Positions 32,682 to 42,369 of a stretch of DNA of 64,000 nucleotides are shown here, piece after piece. The notes below the pieces were generated by a model, which was not told where the DNA came from, did no database searches, and saw nothing but the letters and a program-made list of their open reading frames with translations. The stretch's first letter is position 1. Each line of letters opens with the position of its first letter. This DNA comes from Pseudomonas sp. M47T1 (lineage in GTDB: Bacteria; Pseudomonadota; Gammaproteobacteria; Pseudomonadales; Pseudomonadaceae). Made by a program: the position numbers and the translations under genes. The stretch spans positions 62,001-126,000 of the forward strand of contig NZ_AJWX01000007.1 in NCBI RefSeq assembly GCF_000263855.1, in the 5' to 3' direction.

Positions 32682-33929
32682 CTACTCGTAGCGCAAGGCG
32701 TAGGCCGGTTCGATCTGAGCGGCGCGCCAGGCCGGGTACAGGGTGGCCAGGAAGCTGAGGATAAGCCCCGCGCTGCAGATCATGATGACATCCCCCGCCT
32801 GCAGGTCCGACGGCAGGTTGCTGATGAAATACACGTCGGACGTGAAGATGTGCTGGCCTGTGACGCGCTCGATCCAGCCCACCATGGCGCTGACGTTGAT
32901 GGCCGCGATCACCCCCAGCACGCCGCCGATCAAGGTGCCGACCACGCCGATCACCGTGCCCTGGACCATGAAGATGCCCATGATCTGCCGTGGCGTGGCA
33001 CCGATGGTGCGCAGGATGGCGATGTCGGCACCCTTGTCGTTCACCACCATGATCAGCGTGGCGATGATGTTGAAGGCGGCGACGGCGACGATCATCAGCA
33101 ACAACAGGCCGATCATGGTCTTTTCCATCTTCATGGCGCTGAACAGGCTGCCTTGGCTGTGGGTCCAGTCATCAGCCTTGTAGCCGTCACCCAGCCCGCC
33201 GGCGATGGCCTTGGACACCTGCGGCGCTCTGTACAGGTCCTTGAGCTTGAGCCGCACGCTTTGCACCTGGTTGGGCTGCCAGTGCTGGATTTGCGCGGCG
33301 TCGGCCATGTGGATCAAGGCCATGGAACCGTCGAGTTCGGCGCCTACCTTGAACACGCCCACCACGTTGAGGCGCTGCATGCGCGGGGTGATGCCGCCGG
33401 GCGCGTCGCTGCTGATCTCGGGCACGATAAGGGTGATCCTGTCGCCCACGCTCAGGCGGAAGCGGCGCGCAGTGATATCGCCGATGACCACGCCGAACTC
33501 ACCCGGCTTGAGGTCTTGCAGCGAACCCTGGGTGATGTGGTCGGCCACGATCGACACCTTGCCTTCCTGGGCCGGGTCCACGCCGCTGATCTGGATGGGC
33601 TGCATGAAGCCCTTGTACGAGAGCATGCCGTCCATGTCGGTGAACGGCACGGCGGCCAGCACTTCAGGGTTTTTCAGCGCGGCGGCGGCCACCGGTCGCC
33701 AGTCGTCCAGCGGCTTGTCACCAAGGACGGTGGCATGGGGCACCATGCCGAGGATGCGCGAACTCATTTCCTTCTGGAAACCGTTCATCACCGACAGCAC
33801 CACGATCATCGCCAGCACGCCAAGGGCCAGGCCGATCATCGAGGTCATGGATATGAACGAGATGAAATGGTTGCGACGCTTGGCCCGGGTGTAGCGTGCA
33901 CCGATGAAAATGGATAAGGGTCTGAACAT
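32682..33929 (-). CDS. lolE: Lipoprotein-releasing ABC transporter permease LolE
   Basis: A 415-residue inner-membrane permease that extracts outer-membrane lipoproteins and hands them to LolA. The four-helix MacB/LolC fold is evident: helix near 25-48 ([30 protein letters not shown]), a large periplasmic domain, then three helices from about 272 ([40 protein letters not shown]) to the end. It is a paralogue of the gene at 34688-35938. As the last gene of lolC-lolD-lolE it is called LolE. ATG at 33929. Confidence 0.88.
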   Translation of the reverse strand: MFRPLSIFIGARYTRAKRRNHFISFISMTSMIGLALGVLAMIVVLSVMNGFQKEMSSRILGMVPHATVLGDKPLDDWRPVAAAALKNPEVLAAVPFTDMDGMLSYKGFMQPIQISGVDPAQEGKVSIVADHITQGSLQDLKPGEFGVVIGDITARRFRLSVGDRITLIVPEISSDAPGGITPRMQRLNVVGVFKVGAELDGSMALIHMADAAQIQHWQPNQVQSVRLKLKDLYRAPQVSKAIAGGLGDGYKADDWTHSQGSLFSAMKMEKTMIGLLLLMIVAVAAFNIIATLIMVVNDKGADIAILRTIGATPRQIMGIFMVQGTVIGVVGTLIGGVLGVIAAINVSAMVGWIERVTGQHIFTSDVYFISNLPSDLQAGDVIMICSAGLILSFLATLYPAWRAAQIEPAYALRYE

Positions 33930-33996
33930 ACGTCAAGGCACCTGGAAAAAGGGTTGAAGCGGGCGCCCGGGCAACCGGGCGCTAACACCAAACGGA

Positions 33997-34695
33997 TCAG
34001 ATCGGGACCAGACGGCCCTCTTCCAGGCGCAATACGCGGTCCATCTGGCGAGCCAGGTTGAGGTCATGGGTCACCACCAGGAAGGCGGTGCGCAGCGAGG
34101 TGCTCAGCTCCAGCATCAGGTCCTGGATACCCTGGGCAGTGTGCTGGTCGAGGTTGCCGGTGGGCTCGTCGAGCATCACCAGGCCTGGCTGGTTGACCAG
34201 GGCCCGGGCGATGGCCACGCGCTGGCGCTCGCCACCCGACAGTTCGGCCGGCTTGTGCGCCAGGCGATGGCCCAGGCCCACGCGCTCCAGCAACGCTGTG
34301 GCACGCTGCTTGGCTTGCGGGATGGGCGTCTTGCCGATCAGCAGCGGCATGCACACGTTTTCCAACGCGGTGAACTCGGGCAGCAGGTGGTGGAACTGGT
34401 AGACGAAGCCCAGCGCGCGATTGCGCAGCAGGCCACGGGCCTTCTCGTTCAGCGCCGACAGTTGCTCACCCGCCAACCACACGCTGCCACTGCTGGGCGT
34501 GTCGAGGCCGCCGAGCATGTTCAGCAAAGTGCTTTTGCCCGAACCCGACTGGCCGACGATGGCCACGCGCTCGCCGGCGAACAGCTCCAACTGCAGGTTG
34601 GACAACACCACCACCGACTCCGGGCCTTCCTCGTAGGATTTGCCCAGGTTGCGGCAACTCAGCACTGCTTTCTCACTCATGCCCAACTCACTCAT
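33997..34695 (-). CDS. lolD: Lipoprotein-releasing ABC transporter ATPase LolD
   Basis: A 232-residue ATP-binding subunit. Walker A is [15 protein letters not shown], the signature is [16 protein letters not shown], and Walker B is [12 protein letters not shown], with [16 protein letters not shown] in the Q-loop region typical of the LolD/MacB group. It drives lipoprotein release with LolC and LolE. ATG at 34695 overlaps the lolC stop by eight bases and has GAGG upstream; ATG at 34680 (MSEKAVLSC) is an equally plausible start. Confidence 0.93.
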   Translation of the reverse strand: MSELGMSEKAVLSCRNLGKSYEEGPESVVVLSNLQLELFAGERVAIVGQSGSGKSTLLNMLGGLDTPSSGSVWLAGEQLSALNEKARGLLRNRALGFVYQFHHLLPEFTALENVCMPLLIGKTPIPQAKQRATALLERVGLGHRLAHKPAELSGGERQRVAIARALVNQPGLVMLDEPTGNLDQHTAQGIQDLMLELSTSLRTAFLVVTHDLNLARQMDRVLRLEEGRLVPI

Positions 34696-35938
34696 AACGA
34701 AGCGCCTCTGCTGGCTGGGTGCGCGCCGCACGCCAGGCCGGGTACAGGGTCGCGAGGAAACTCAGGACCAGTGCCGCACCGCAGACCATGAACACGTCAT
34801 TGGCCATCAGTTGCGACGGCAGGTAATCGATGAAATAGACGTCGGGGTTGAGGAACTTGTGCCCGATCACTTTTTCCAGCAGCGCAATCGCGGCGCTGAC
34901 GTTCAGTGCCGCCAGCATGCCGAGGATGGCGCCCACCAGGGTGCCGATGACGCCGATGACGGTGCCCTGGACCATGAAGATGCGCATGATCTGGCCCGGC
35001 GTGGAGCCCAGGGTACGCAGGATGGCGATGTCGCCACGCTTGTCGTTGACCACCATCACCAAGGTGGAAATGATGTTGAACGCCGCCACCGCGACAATCA
35101 GCAACAGCAGCAGGCCGATCATGGATTTTTCCATGCCGATGGCCTGGTACAGGTTGCCGTGGGTGCGGGTCCAGTCACGGGCATAGTAGTCCTGGTCACC
35201 CAGGCTCTGGGCAATTTCCCAGGAAACCCGAGGGGCCTGGAACAGGTCGGCGAACTTAAGCCGCAGGCCCTGCACCTGGTTGGGTTGCCAGCGATGCAAA
35301 CGCGCAATGTCGTCGAGGTTGGTCAGGCCCAGATAGCCGTCGATTTCGCCGGCGCCCACATGGAACAGGCCGGTGACGGTAAAGCGCTTCATGCGCGGGA
35401 ACATGCCCGCCGGGGTGACGCTGACCTCGGGGGTGACGAAGGTGACCTTGTCGCCCACCTTCACGCCCAGCTTGTTGGCCGCGTTGTCGCCCAGCATGAT
35501 GTTGAAGTCGCCCGACTTCAGGTCATCCAGGCTGCCTTGCTTGATGAAGTGGTCAAGGATGGTGACCTTGCGCTCCTCGGCGGGGTCGACGCCATTGAGC
35601 AGCATTTTCTGCACTTTGCCGTTATTGGTCAGCAGTCCCTGCATCTGGGTGTAGGGCGCCACCTCCAGAACCGCCGGATTCTGCTTTACTTTAGCGGCAA
35701 GGGCACGCCAGTCGCTGATCGGCTTGCTGGACTCGATGGTTGCGTGGGGCACCATGCCGAGCACGCGGGTACGCATTTCATGATCGAAGCCGTTCATCAC
35801 CGAGAGCACCACGATCATCACGATCACGCCCAGGGCGAGTCCGATCATCGAGGTCAGGGAAATGAACGACACGAAATGATTGCGACGCTTGGCGCGGGTA
35901 TAACGCGCACCGATGAAAACGAAGAGAGGTCTGAACAT
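34688..35938 (-). CDS. lolC: Lipoprotein-releasing ABC transporter permease LolC
   Basis: A 416-residue permease with the same layout as LolE. The first helix is [26 protein letters not shown] and the periplasmic domain contains [22 protein letters not shown]. Three C-terminal helices start near 273 ([39 protein letters not shown]). LolC carries the LolA-binding hook in the family; the region around residues 165-180 ([19 protein letters not shown]) lies in the right place. It is first in lolC-lolD-lolE and divergent from a PilZ gene. Confidence 0.9.
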   Translation of the reverse strand: MFRPLFVFIGARYTRAKRRNHFVSFISLTSMIGLALGVIVMIVVLSVMNGFDHEMRTRVLGMVPHATIESSKPISDWRALAAKVKQNPAVLEVAPYTQMQGLLTNNGKVQKMLLNGVDPAEERKVTILDHFIKQGSLDDLKSGDFNIMLGDNAANKLGVKVGDKVTFVTPEVSVTPAGMFPRMKRFTVTGLFHVGAGEIDGYLGLTNLDDIARLHRWQPNQVQGLRLKFADLFQAPRVSWEIAQSLGDQDYYARDWTRTHGNLYQAIGMEKSMIGLLLLLIVAVAAFNIISTLVMVVNDKRGDIAILRTLGSTPGQIMRIFMVQGTVIGVIGTLVGAILGMLAALNVSAAIALLEKVIGHKFLNPDVYFIDYLPSQLMANDVFMVCGAALVLSFLATLYPAWRAARTQPAEALRYE

Positions 35939-36032
35939 GTCGGGGCTTGTTCGAATGAAAGAGGAACGTCCTTGTGGCGGGGCTTGACGAGCAGCTTTAC
36001 ACTCAGACCACCGCCGCTACCATGGGTTCGCC

Positions 36033-36620
36033 ATGTCGACATTAGATGAAGAAGATCGCCGCGAATACTACCGTATCGACGATAGGATCGCACTGGAAAT
36101 TAGCCCGCTCTCGGCTGCCGATGCCGCGGGCACTGAGTTGTTGCAAGATGCGTCTCCGCTGTTCAACCTGCTGAGCGAATTGCACCTGAGTGAATTCGAG
36201 TCCCAGCACCTGCTGCGTCAGCTCAGTGACAATGACCGCACCCTGGGCAACTTCCTCAAGGCGCAGAACAAACGCATCGACCTGTTGAGCCAGGTGGTAG
36301 CCCAAACCATTCTGGGGCACATTGGCGAGCCGCAGCCGGTGGTGCTGTCCGAGGGCGGCGTGGAGTTCATGCACCCGCAGGCCCTTGCCACCGGCACCCG
36401 CCTGTCCGTCAAAATGGCACTCATGCCACAGGCTCTGGGCCTGCTGCTGCGCGCCAAGGTCACCCACTGCGATGCCAAGGCCGATGGCCGGTTCGAGATT
36501 GGTACCGAGTTCGACAGCATCAGCGATGCCCAGCGCCAACTGCTGGCCCGCTATATTCTGCAGAAACAGGCCGCCGAACGGCGCAAGGAACGTGAACAAA
36601 ACGATCCGCCGGCTGCCTGA
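36033..36620 (+). CDS. PilZ-domain protein with N-terminal extension
   Basis: A 195-residue protein. The N-terminal RREYYRIDDRIALE carries an RxxxR-like patch, followed by a helical segment (about 45-95). The C-terminal PilZ-like part has VVLSEGGVEFM in place of the usual D-x-S-x-x-G and ADGRFEIGTEF. The aspartate of the second motif is replaced, so c-di-GMP binding is uncertain. It is divergent from lolC. ATG at 36033. Pseudomonads carry a PilZ gene in this position, to my knowledge uncharacterised. Confidence 0.8.
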   Translation: MSTLDEEDRREYYRIDDRIALEISPLSAADAAGTELLQDASPLFNLLSELHLSEFESQHLLRQLSDNDRTLGNFLKAQNKRIDLLSQVVAQTILGHIGEPQPVVLSEGGVEFMHPQALATGTRLSVKMALMPQALGLLLRAKVTHCDAKADGRFEIGTEFDSISDAQRQLLARYILQKQAAERRKEREQNDPPAA

Positions 36621-36644
36621 ATCCTGGCACCCCTGTAGACACCG

Positions 36645-36712
36645 GTGTGGGAGCTGGCTTGCCAGCGAGCTTCCAGGGCGAGAAAAGCTCGCTGGCAAGC
36701 CAGCTCCCACAC
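36645..36712. repeat. Perfect 28-bp inverted REP pair
   Basis: Arms 36645-36672 and 36685-36712 (GTGTGGGAGCTGGCTTGCC... and its complement) are perfect with a 12-base loop. It is the same family as 53892-53960. It may end the PilZ transcript. Confidence 0.92.
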
Positions 36713-36768
36713 TTGGGTACAATTAACACAGCCTTTGCTGACTTCAGCATTACCTTGAAGGAACAAAC

Positions 36769-37491
36769 GTGACCCTTATCTACGGCCACCGCGGCGCCAA
36801 AGGCGAAGCACCGGAAAACACCCTGACCAGCTTCCAGGAATGCCTCAAGCACGGCGTGCGCCGCTGCGAACTGGACCTGCATTTGTCCCGCGACGGGCAA
36901 TTGATGGTGATTCACGACTCTACCCTCAAGCGCACCACCGACCGGCGCGGCAAAGTCGTGGAGCACGAGTCCGCCCAGCTGGTGACCTACGATGCTCGCA
37001 AGGGCGGCCCGGGCTGGGTACACCCCTGCCCTATCCCACGCCTTGAAGACCTGTTCAAGGCCTGCGATTTCGACCATTGGCAACTGGAAGTCAAGAGCGC
37101 CTCGCGCACCCGCGCCGCCACCACGGTGCTGGCGATTCGCGAACTGGCTCAGGAATATGGCGTGCTGGACAAAGTGACCATCACCTCAAGCTCCAGGGAA
37201 GTGCTGCGCGCGGCTGCCGAACTGACGCCGGACATCAGCCGTGGCCTGGTGGCCGAATACGCCTGGCTCGACCCGCTGAAAGTGGCCCAGAACTATGGCT
37301 GCACCCTGTTGGCGCTGAACTGGACGCTGTGCACGCCCGAGCGCCTGATCAAGGCTCAGCGCCAGGGCCTGCACGTGTCGGTGTGGACAGTCAACGAGCC
37401 GGCATTGATGCGCCGGCTCGCCGACTTCGGCGTTGACAGCCTGATTACAGACTTTCCCGGTTTGGCCACCGCCACGCTCGAGAATCTCTGA
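36769..37491 (+). CDS. Glycerophosphodiester phosphodiesterase (cytoplasmic, UgpQ-like)
   Basis: A 240-residue TIM-barrel enzyme that hydrolyses glycerophosphodiesters to glycerol-3-phosphate and an alcohol. The catalytic HRGAKGEAPENT (HR...E-N-T) and the metal ligands in CELDLHLSRDGQLMVIHD are complete, as is ITDFPG at the end. There is no signal peptide, so it is cytoplasmic, probably acting on phospholipid breakdown products. The start is GTG at 36769 with GAAGGAA upstream. Confidence 0.93.
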   Translation: MTLIYGHRGAKGEAPENTLTSFQECLKHGVRRCELDLHLSRDGQLMVIHDSTLKRTTDRRGKVVEHESAQLVTYDARKGGPGWVHPCPIPRLEDLFKACDFDHWQLEVKSASRTRAATTVLAIRELAQEYGVLDKVTITSSSREVLRAAAELTPDISRGLVAEYAWLDPLKVAQNYGCTLLALNWTLCTPERLIKAQRQGLHVSVWTVNEPALMRRLADFGVDSLITDFPGLATATLENL

Positions 37492-37533
37492 AATCGGTCT
37501 CCCCGGCCGGCTCAGGCCACCGGCCGGAGCCGC

Positions 37534-38928
37534 TCAAAAAAGCCGGTTGAGGCCGTCATAGGCCGCTACCCGATAGGCTTCGGCCATGGTCGGGTAGTTG
37601 AAAGTGGTGTTGACGAAGTACTTCAGGCTGTTGAGCTCACCCGGCTGATTCATGATGGCCTGGCCGATGTGGACAATCTCGGACGCCTGGTCACCGAAGC
37701 AGTGCACACCCAGGATTTCCAGGGTTTCACGGTGGAACAGGATTTTCAGCATGCCCACCGGCTCACCGGAAATCTGCGCCCGCGCCATACCCTTGAAAAA
37801 CGCCTTGCCCACTTCGTACGGCACCTTGGCCTGGGTCAGCTCTGCCTCGGTCTTGCCGATGGAGCTGATTTCGGGAATGGTGTAGATACCCGTGGGCACG
37901 TCGTTGACATAACGCCAGCTGCCATTGTCCACCACGCTGCCGGCCGCCGAGCGGCCCTGGTCATAGGCGGCACTGGCCAGGCTGGGCCAGCCGATCACGT
38001 CGCCCGCGCCATAAATGCTTGGCACACTGGTGCGGTAGGCTTCGTCGACCGTGATCTGGCCACGGCCATTGACCTTGATGCCAATGTTTTCCAGCCCAAG
38101 CTTGTCGGTGTTGCCGGTACGGCCGTTGCACCACAGCAAGGCGTCGGCCTTGATTTTCTTGCCCGACTTGAGGTGCAGCACCACGCCATTTTCCAGGCCT
38201 TCGACGCGGTCGTATTCTTCGTTATGGCGAACCATGACGTTGTTGTTGCTGAAGTGGTAGCTCAGGCCCTGGGAAATTTCCGAGTCCAGGAAGCTCAGCA
38301 GTTGCTCGCGGTTGTCCACCAGTTCCACCAGCACGCCCAGGCCGCTGAAGATGGACGCGTATTCGCAACCGATCACCCCGGCGCCGTAGATGATCAGCTT
38401 GCGCGGGGTGTGGGTGAGGCTGAGGATGGTGTCGCTGTCGTAGATGCGCGAGTGGTGAAAGTCGATGTCGGCCGGGCGATACGGGCGCGAGCCGGTGGCA
38501 ATGATGATCTGCTTGGCCACCAGTTTTTCCTGCGCACCGTTGGCGCAGATCACTTCCACGGTCTGCTCGTCAGAGAAGCTGCCGGTGCCGAAGAATACGT
38601 CCACGCGGTTGCGGGCGTAGTAACTGGTGCGTGAGGCCACCTGCTTGGCGATGACTTTCTCGGCGCTTTTCAATACGTCCGGAAACGAAAACCAGCGCGG
38701 CTCGCCAATGGCCCGGAACATGGGGTTGGTGTTGAACTGGATGATCTGCTTGACCGAGTGACGCAGGGCCTTGGACGGGATGGTGCCCAGGTGTGTGCAG
38801 TTGCCGCCGACCTGGCGACGGCTGTCGACCATCGCCACCTTGCGCCCCGCCTTGGCGGCGTTCATTGCCGCACCTTCACCCGCGGGCCCGGAACCCAGCA
38901 CCACTACATCATAGTTGTAGACAGCCAT
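37534..38928 (-). CDS. sthA: Soluble pyridine nucleotide transhydrogenase
   Basis: A 464-residue FAD enzyme that moves reducing equivalents between NADPH and NAD. The FAD site is [20 protein letters not shown]. In the redox region [20 protein letters not shown] only the first cysteine of the usual C-x4-C pair is present, as expected for SthA. The NAD site is [24 protein letters not shown] at 38928 with GAAGGAG upstream gives the normal N-terminus [10 protein letters not shown]; a longer reading upstream is not conserved in character. Confidence 0.95.
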   Translation of the reverse strand: MAVYNYDVVVLGSGPAGEGAAMNAAKAGRKVAMVDSRRQVGGNCTHLGTIPSKALRHSVKQIIQFNTNPMFRAIGEPRWFSFPDVLKSAEKVIAKQVASRTSYYARNRVDVFFGTGSFSDEQTVEVICANGAQEKLVAKQIIIATGSRPYRPADIDFHHSRIYDSDTILSLTHTPRKLIIYGAGVIGCEYASIFSGLGVLVELVDNREQLLSFLDSEISQGLSYHFSNNNVMVRHNEEYDRVEGLENGVVLHLKSGKKIKADALLWCNGRTGNTDKLGLENIGIKVNGRGQITVDEAYRTSVPSIYGAGDVIGWPSLASAAYDQGRSAAGSVVDNGSWRYVNDVPTGIYTIPEISSIGKTEAELTQAKVPYEVGKAFFKGMARAQISGEPVGMLKILFHRETLEILGVHCFGDQASEIVHIGQAIMNQPGELNSLKYFVNTTFNYPTMAEAYRVAAYDGLNRLF

Positions 38929-39089
38929 GCGTACTCCTTCAGAACAGGCCGAGGCACCACTCTGGTACCTCCGGCTCAACATGCCGCGCTGCGGCATCGA
39001 AAACTCGGGGATGCAGTCTATAGAAGCGTAAACGCCGCGAACATTAACCCTTGGTCGCGTCAAAGGCTATTGATGTCTGCACCCGTGCG

Positions 39090-40076
39090 TCAATGGTCAA
39101 CTTTTCCTACAGCAGCCATCCGTTCGAATGCCGGGGTCGGGCGGCTGGACAGCACCTCGCCGTCACGCCGCACGAACAGCGCGGCAATGTCGTGGCCGCG
39201 GGCGTAGTCCCAGCCCTGCTCGGGCCCCAGAATCATCAACAGCGTAGACAAGCCATCGGCCGACAACGCAGAAGGATGAATCACCGTGACCGACGCCAGG
39301 CTGTGATTCACCGGCCTGCCGGTGCGGGCATCCAGCAGATGGGAATAGCGCTGGCCAGCCTGGAGGAAGAAACTGCGCTGCTCGGCCGAGGTGGACACGC
39401 CGTAGCCATCCACACCCAGCTCGCGACTGGCGTGCTGGTCATCGGTGCGTGGCGCCTGCACGCTGATGTTCCAGGCACTGCCGTCCGGCTTGTGCCCTAC
39501 AGCCTTGAGCTCCCCCGTGGCCTCGGCCAGGTAACTGCCAATGCCCATGGCTTGCAAGCGCGCGCCAATGCGTTCCACCGCATACCCTGCGGCCACGCTG
39601 TTGAGGTCAACCTCGACTGCAGCATCCTTGCACAGCTGATCGCCGTCGATGCGCAGATGCCGGTAGCCCACGCGCTGCCGAGTCAGCGCCAGCACCGCCG
39701 GGCGCGGCACTTGCTGCAAGCCATGACTGGCACCCAGGCCCCACAGGTTCATCAACGGCCCCACGGTCTGATCGTAGGCGCCGTCGCTGGCGCTGGACAA
39801 CGACTGGCCGTATTGCACCAGCGCAAGCACCGCCGGCGGCATGACCCGACAACTGTCGGCGGGCTGCGCGTTGAACCGCTGCACATCGGAATCGCTGCGG
39901 TACAGCGACAGCTGCTGGTCCACCTCGCCGAGAATGCGTTCCACCTCGGCCTGAACCTGGCGTGGACGCGGGCTGTGCGCCGTAGGCACGTATTGCACGG
40001 TGTAGCGGCTGCCCATGGTCGGGCCACTGAAAGACTCCACCGGGTTGCCACCGCTGCAGCCCGCCAGCGCGGTCAA
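39090..40076 (-). CDS. apbE: FAD:protein FMN transferase (ApbE family)
   Basis: About 330 residues. ApbE attaches FMN covalently to target proteins such as NqrB/C or RnfD/G in the periplasm. Family motifs are FSGPTMGSRYTVQY, DSDVQRFNA, DQTVGPLMNLWG, EVDLNSVAAGYAVERI and HLLDARTGRPV. The coding frame clearly starts earlier than the first usual start codon (TTG at 40076). Upstream in frame lies a full lipoprotein signal, RLFTCVARPFLLINLLTALAGC, back to a stop at 40131-40133. Translation would have to begin at CTG 40118 or another rare codon. Confidence 0.88.
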   Translation of the reverse strand: MTALAGCSGGNPVESFSGPTMGSRYTVQYVPTAHSPRPRQVQAEVERILGEVDQQLSLYRSDSDVQRFNAQPADSCRVMPPAVLALVQYGQSLSSASDGAYDQTVGPLMNLWGLGASHGLQQVPRPAVLALTRQRVGYRHLRIDGDQLCKDAAVEVDLNSVAAGYAVERIGARLQAMGIGSYLAEATGELKAVGHKPDGSAWNISVQAPRTDDQHASRELGVDGYGVSTSAEQRSFFLQAGQRYSHLLDARTGRPVNHSLASVTVIHPSALSADGLSTLLMILGPEQGWDYARGHDIAALFVRRDGEVLSSRPTPAFERMAAVGKVDH

Positions 40077-40166
40077 CAGGTTGATCAGGAGAAAAGGACG
40101 GGCAACACACGTGAACAGTCGAATTTTGACTTAACCTTGAGACAGACATTCGAGGAAGACGCCATT

Positions 40167-40730
40167 ATGCGCCACAAGCCGCTGTTGCTTCTGCTCTTCT
40201 TCTGCACCCTGGCCTGGGGCAACACCACCGACCGCCTGCGCGAGGCCAACTTTGCCGAGCAATGGGGCCAGACACCAACATTGCAACGCAAAAGCCAGGC
40301 ACTGCTCAATTACCTTTTCGTCGATGTCTATGCCGCCGCGTTCTACGCCGAAGCCGGTACCAGCGCCCAGCAGGCGGTGGACAGCCTGAGCGACCAGCGG
40401 CTGGAGCTGTTCTACTTCCACGATATCGGCCGCGACGACGTGATCAAGGCTGCCAACCAGACCTTGCAGCGCCAGGCCAGCCCCAACCAGCTGCGCGCCG
40501 CCCAGGCGGAAATCGATCGCCTGCACCGCAGCTACGTGGATATTCATGCCGGGGACCGTTATGCCCTGGTGTACAACACCCTGGAGGGGCTTTCCGTGGA
40601 GCGTAACGGCCAGGTTATTTTTGTCAGTAAAGACAAGGACTTGGCACGTTTATACCTGAATATATGGCTGGCACCCAAGGGCCTTTCTGACAACTTGCGC
40701 GAGGCACTTTTGCTGCCTGGCGCCGCGTGA
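40167..40730 (+). CDS. Chalcone isomerase-like periplasmic protein
   Basis: A 187-residue protein with signal peptide MRHKPLLLLLFFCTLAWG and a chalcone-isomerase-fold domain (LLNYLFVDVYAAAFY, YFHDIGRDDVIKAANQTL, and NIWLAPKGLSDNLREALL at the end). Bacterial members do not make flavonoids; they are thought to bind fatty acids or other small lipids. It is divergent from apbE with 90 bases between them. GAGGAAG lies before ATG 40167. Confidence 0.83.
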   Translation: MRHKPLLLLLFFCTLAWGNTTDRLREANFAEQWGQTPTLQRKSQALLNYLFVDVYAAAFYAEAGTSAQQAVDSLSDQRLELFYFHDIGRDDVIKAANQTLQRQASPNQLRAAQAEIDRLHRSYVDIHAGDRYALVYNTLEGLSVERNGQVIFVSKDKDLARLYLNIWLAPKGLSDNLREALLLPGAA

Positions 40731-40898
40731 GTATCGCGCTGAAACGTTACACCTTGAGCGCGAAATCATTGCCAGGCCCTACACTTATACATACTGTTAC
40801 AAAATAATTTGCGCCAAGCGTGCAAAAGCCTGAACAGGAACGTTGCCAACGGGCCTTTCCACGGATTCCAACTACAACAAAAGAGTGAGTGCATTCCC

Positions 40899-42187
40899 AT
40901 GACCTCGAATACGGGCAAGGGCAAGGCGATTTTTCGCGTTGTCAGCGGCAATTTTCTCGAGATGTTCGACTTCATGGTGTACGGCTTTTACGCCACCGCC
41001 ATTGCCAAGACCTTCTTTCCTTCCGACAACGCCTTCGCCTCGCTGATGTTGTCACTGGCCACCTTCGGCGCCGGCTTCCTGATGCGCCCCCTTGGCGCGA
41101 TTTTCCTCGGCGCCTACATCGACCGCCATGGCCGCCGCCAAGGGCTGATCGTGACGCTGGCGATGATGGCCATGGGCACCGTGCTGATTGCCTGCGTGCC
41201 CGGCTACGCCACCCTGGGTGTGGCCGCGCCGTTGCTGGTGTTACTGGGCCGGCTGTTGCAGGGCTTCTCGGCGGGCGTGGAACTGGGCGGCGTATCGGTG
41301 TACCTGGCGGAAATTGCCACCCCAGGCCGCAAAGGTTTCTTCGTCAGTTGGCAGTCGGCCAGCCAGCAGGCCGCCGTAGTGTTCGCAGGCCTTCTGGGCG
41401 TGGCGCTGAACCATTGGCTGAGCCCTGAACAAATGGGCGACTGGGGCTGGCGCGTGCCGTTCCTGATTGGCTGCATGATTGTGCCCGTGATCTTCATCAT
41501 CCGTCGGTCGCTGGAAGAAACCCCGGAATTCCAGGCCCGCAAGCACCGCCCTACCCTCAAGGAAATCGTGCGCTCCATTGGCCAGAACTTCGGCCTGGTG
41601 ATTGCCGGCATGGCACTGGTGGTGATGACCACCGTGTCGTTCTACCTGATTACCGCCTACACCCCAACCTTCGGCAAGGCCGAGCTGCACCTGTCGGACT
41701 TCGATGCGCTGCTGGTGACGGTACTGATCGGCTGTTCGAACTTCTTCTGGCTGCCGGTGATGGGTGCGGTGTCGGACCGTGTGGGCCGCAAGCCGCTGTT
41801 GCTGGCGGCGACGATTCTGGCGCTGCTTACTGCCTATCCTTCACTGAACTGGATGGTGCAAGCCCCCAGCTTCGAGCGGTTGTTGATGGTGGAGCTGTGG
41901 TTGTCGTTCCTGTATGGCAGCTATAACGGCGCCATGGTGGTGGCGCTGACCGAAATCATGCCGGTGGAGGTGCGCACAACCGGGTTTCACTGGCCTACAG
42001 CCTGGCTACCGCGACCTTTGGTGGGTTTACACCAGCGGCCTGTACGTACCTGATTCACGCGCTGGACAACAAGGCCGCGCCGGGGATTTGGCTCAGTGGG
42101 GCGGCGGTGTTGGGGCTGGTGGCGACGTTGGTGTTGTTTCATGGGAATAAGCATGCGTTGCGGACTGCCGAGGCTGCCCGCGCCTGA
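40899..42187 (+). pseudogene. MFS citrate/tricarballylate-type transporter broken by a one-base frameshift
   Basis: A metabolite:H+ symporter ([80 protein letters not shown]) readable to EVRTTGF near 41987. There the frame slips: frame 1 ends early with an unrelated tail at 42053. Another frame continues the protein as [21 protein letters not shown] down to a stop at 42187. The total length is one base short of a multiple of three, so a single base is missing in or near GGGTTTCAC. It is either a recent inactivating mutation or a sequencing error. ATG at 40899. Confidence 0.85.
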
Positions 42188-42271
42188 TTTCCCTTGGGTT
42201 ATATCACCCTGTGGCAGCGGGCCCTGCCGACGAAAAAGTACGCCGCGTAACGCCTGGCGCACCGCAGCGCT

Positions 42272-42297
42272 TTTTCGCGGGCAGAGCCCGCCCCCAC
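42272..42297. repeat. REP-like palindrome after the MFS gene
   Basis: The GCGGGCAGAGCCCGC core again, here followed by CCCCAC. Confidence 0.8.
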
Positions 42298-42318
42298 ATC
42301 AGACGTTCGTGCCTGCAA

Positions 42319-42354
42319 AGAAAAAAGCCCCGGCATCACTGCCGGGGCTTTTTC
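42319..42354. terminator. Rho-independent terminator between MFS gene and gap
   Basis: Arms AAAAAAGCCCCGGCA / TGCCGGGGCTTTTT with a short loop. T-runs on both strands serve the convergent genes. Confidence 0.93.
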
Positions 42355-42369
42355 ATTGAAGCGTGAAGC

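Noticed and set aside
32682..35938. lolC and lolE as a recent tandem duplication
   Set aside because: The two permeases differ strongly in their periplasmic domains and flank lolD, the standard arrangement in many gamma-proteobacteria.
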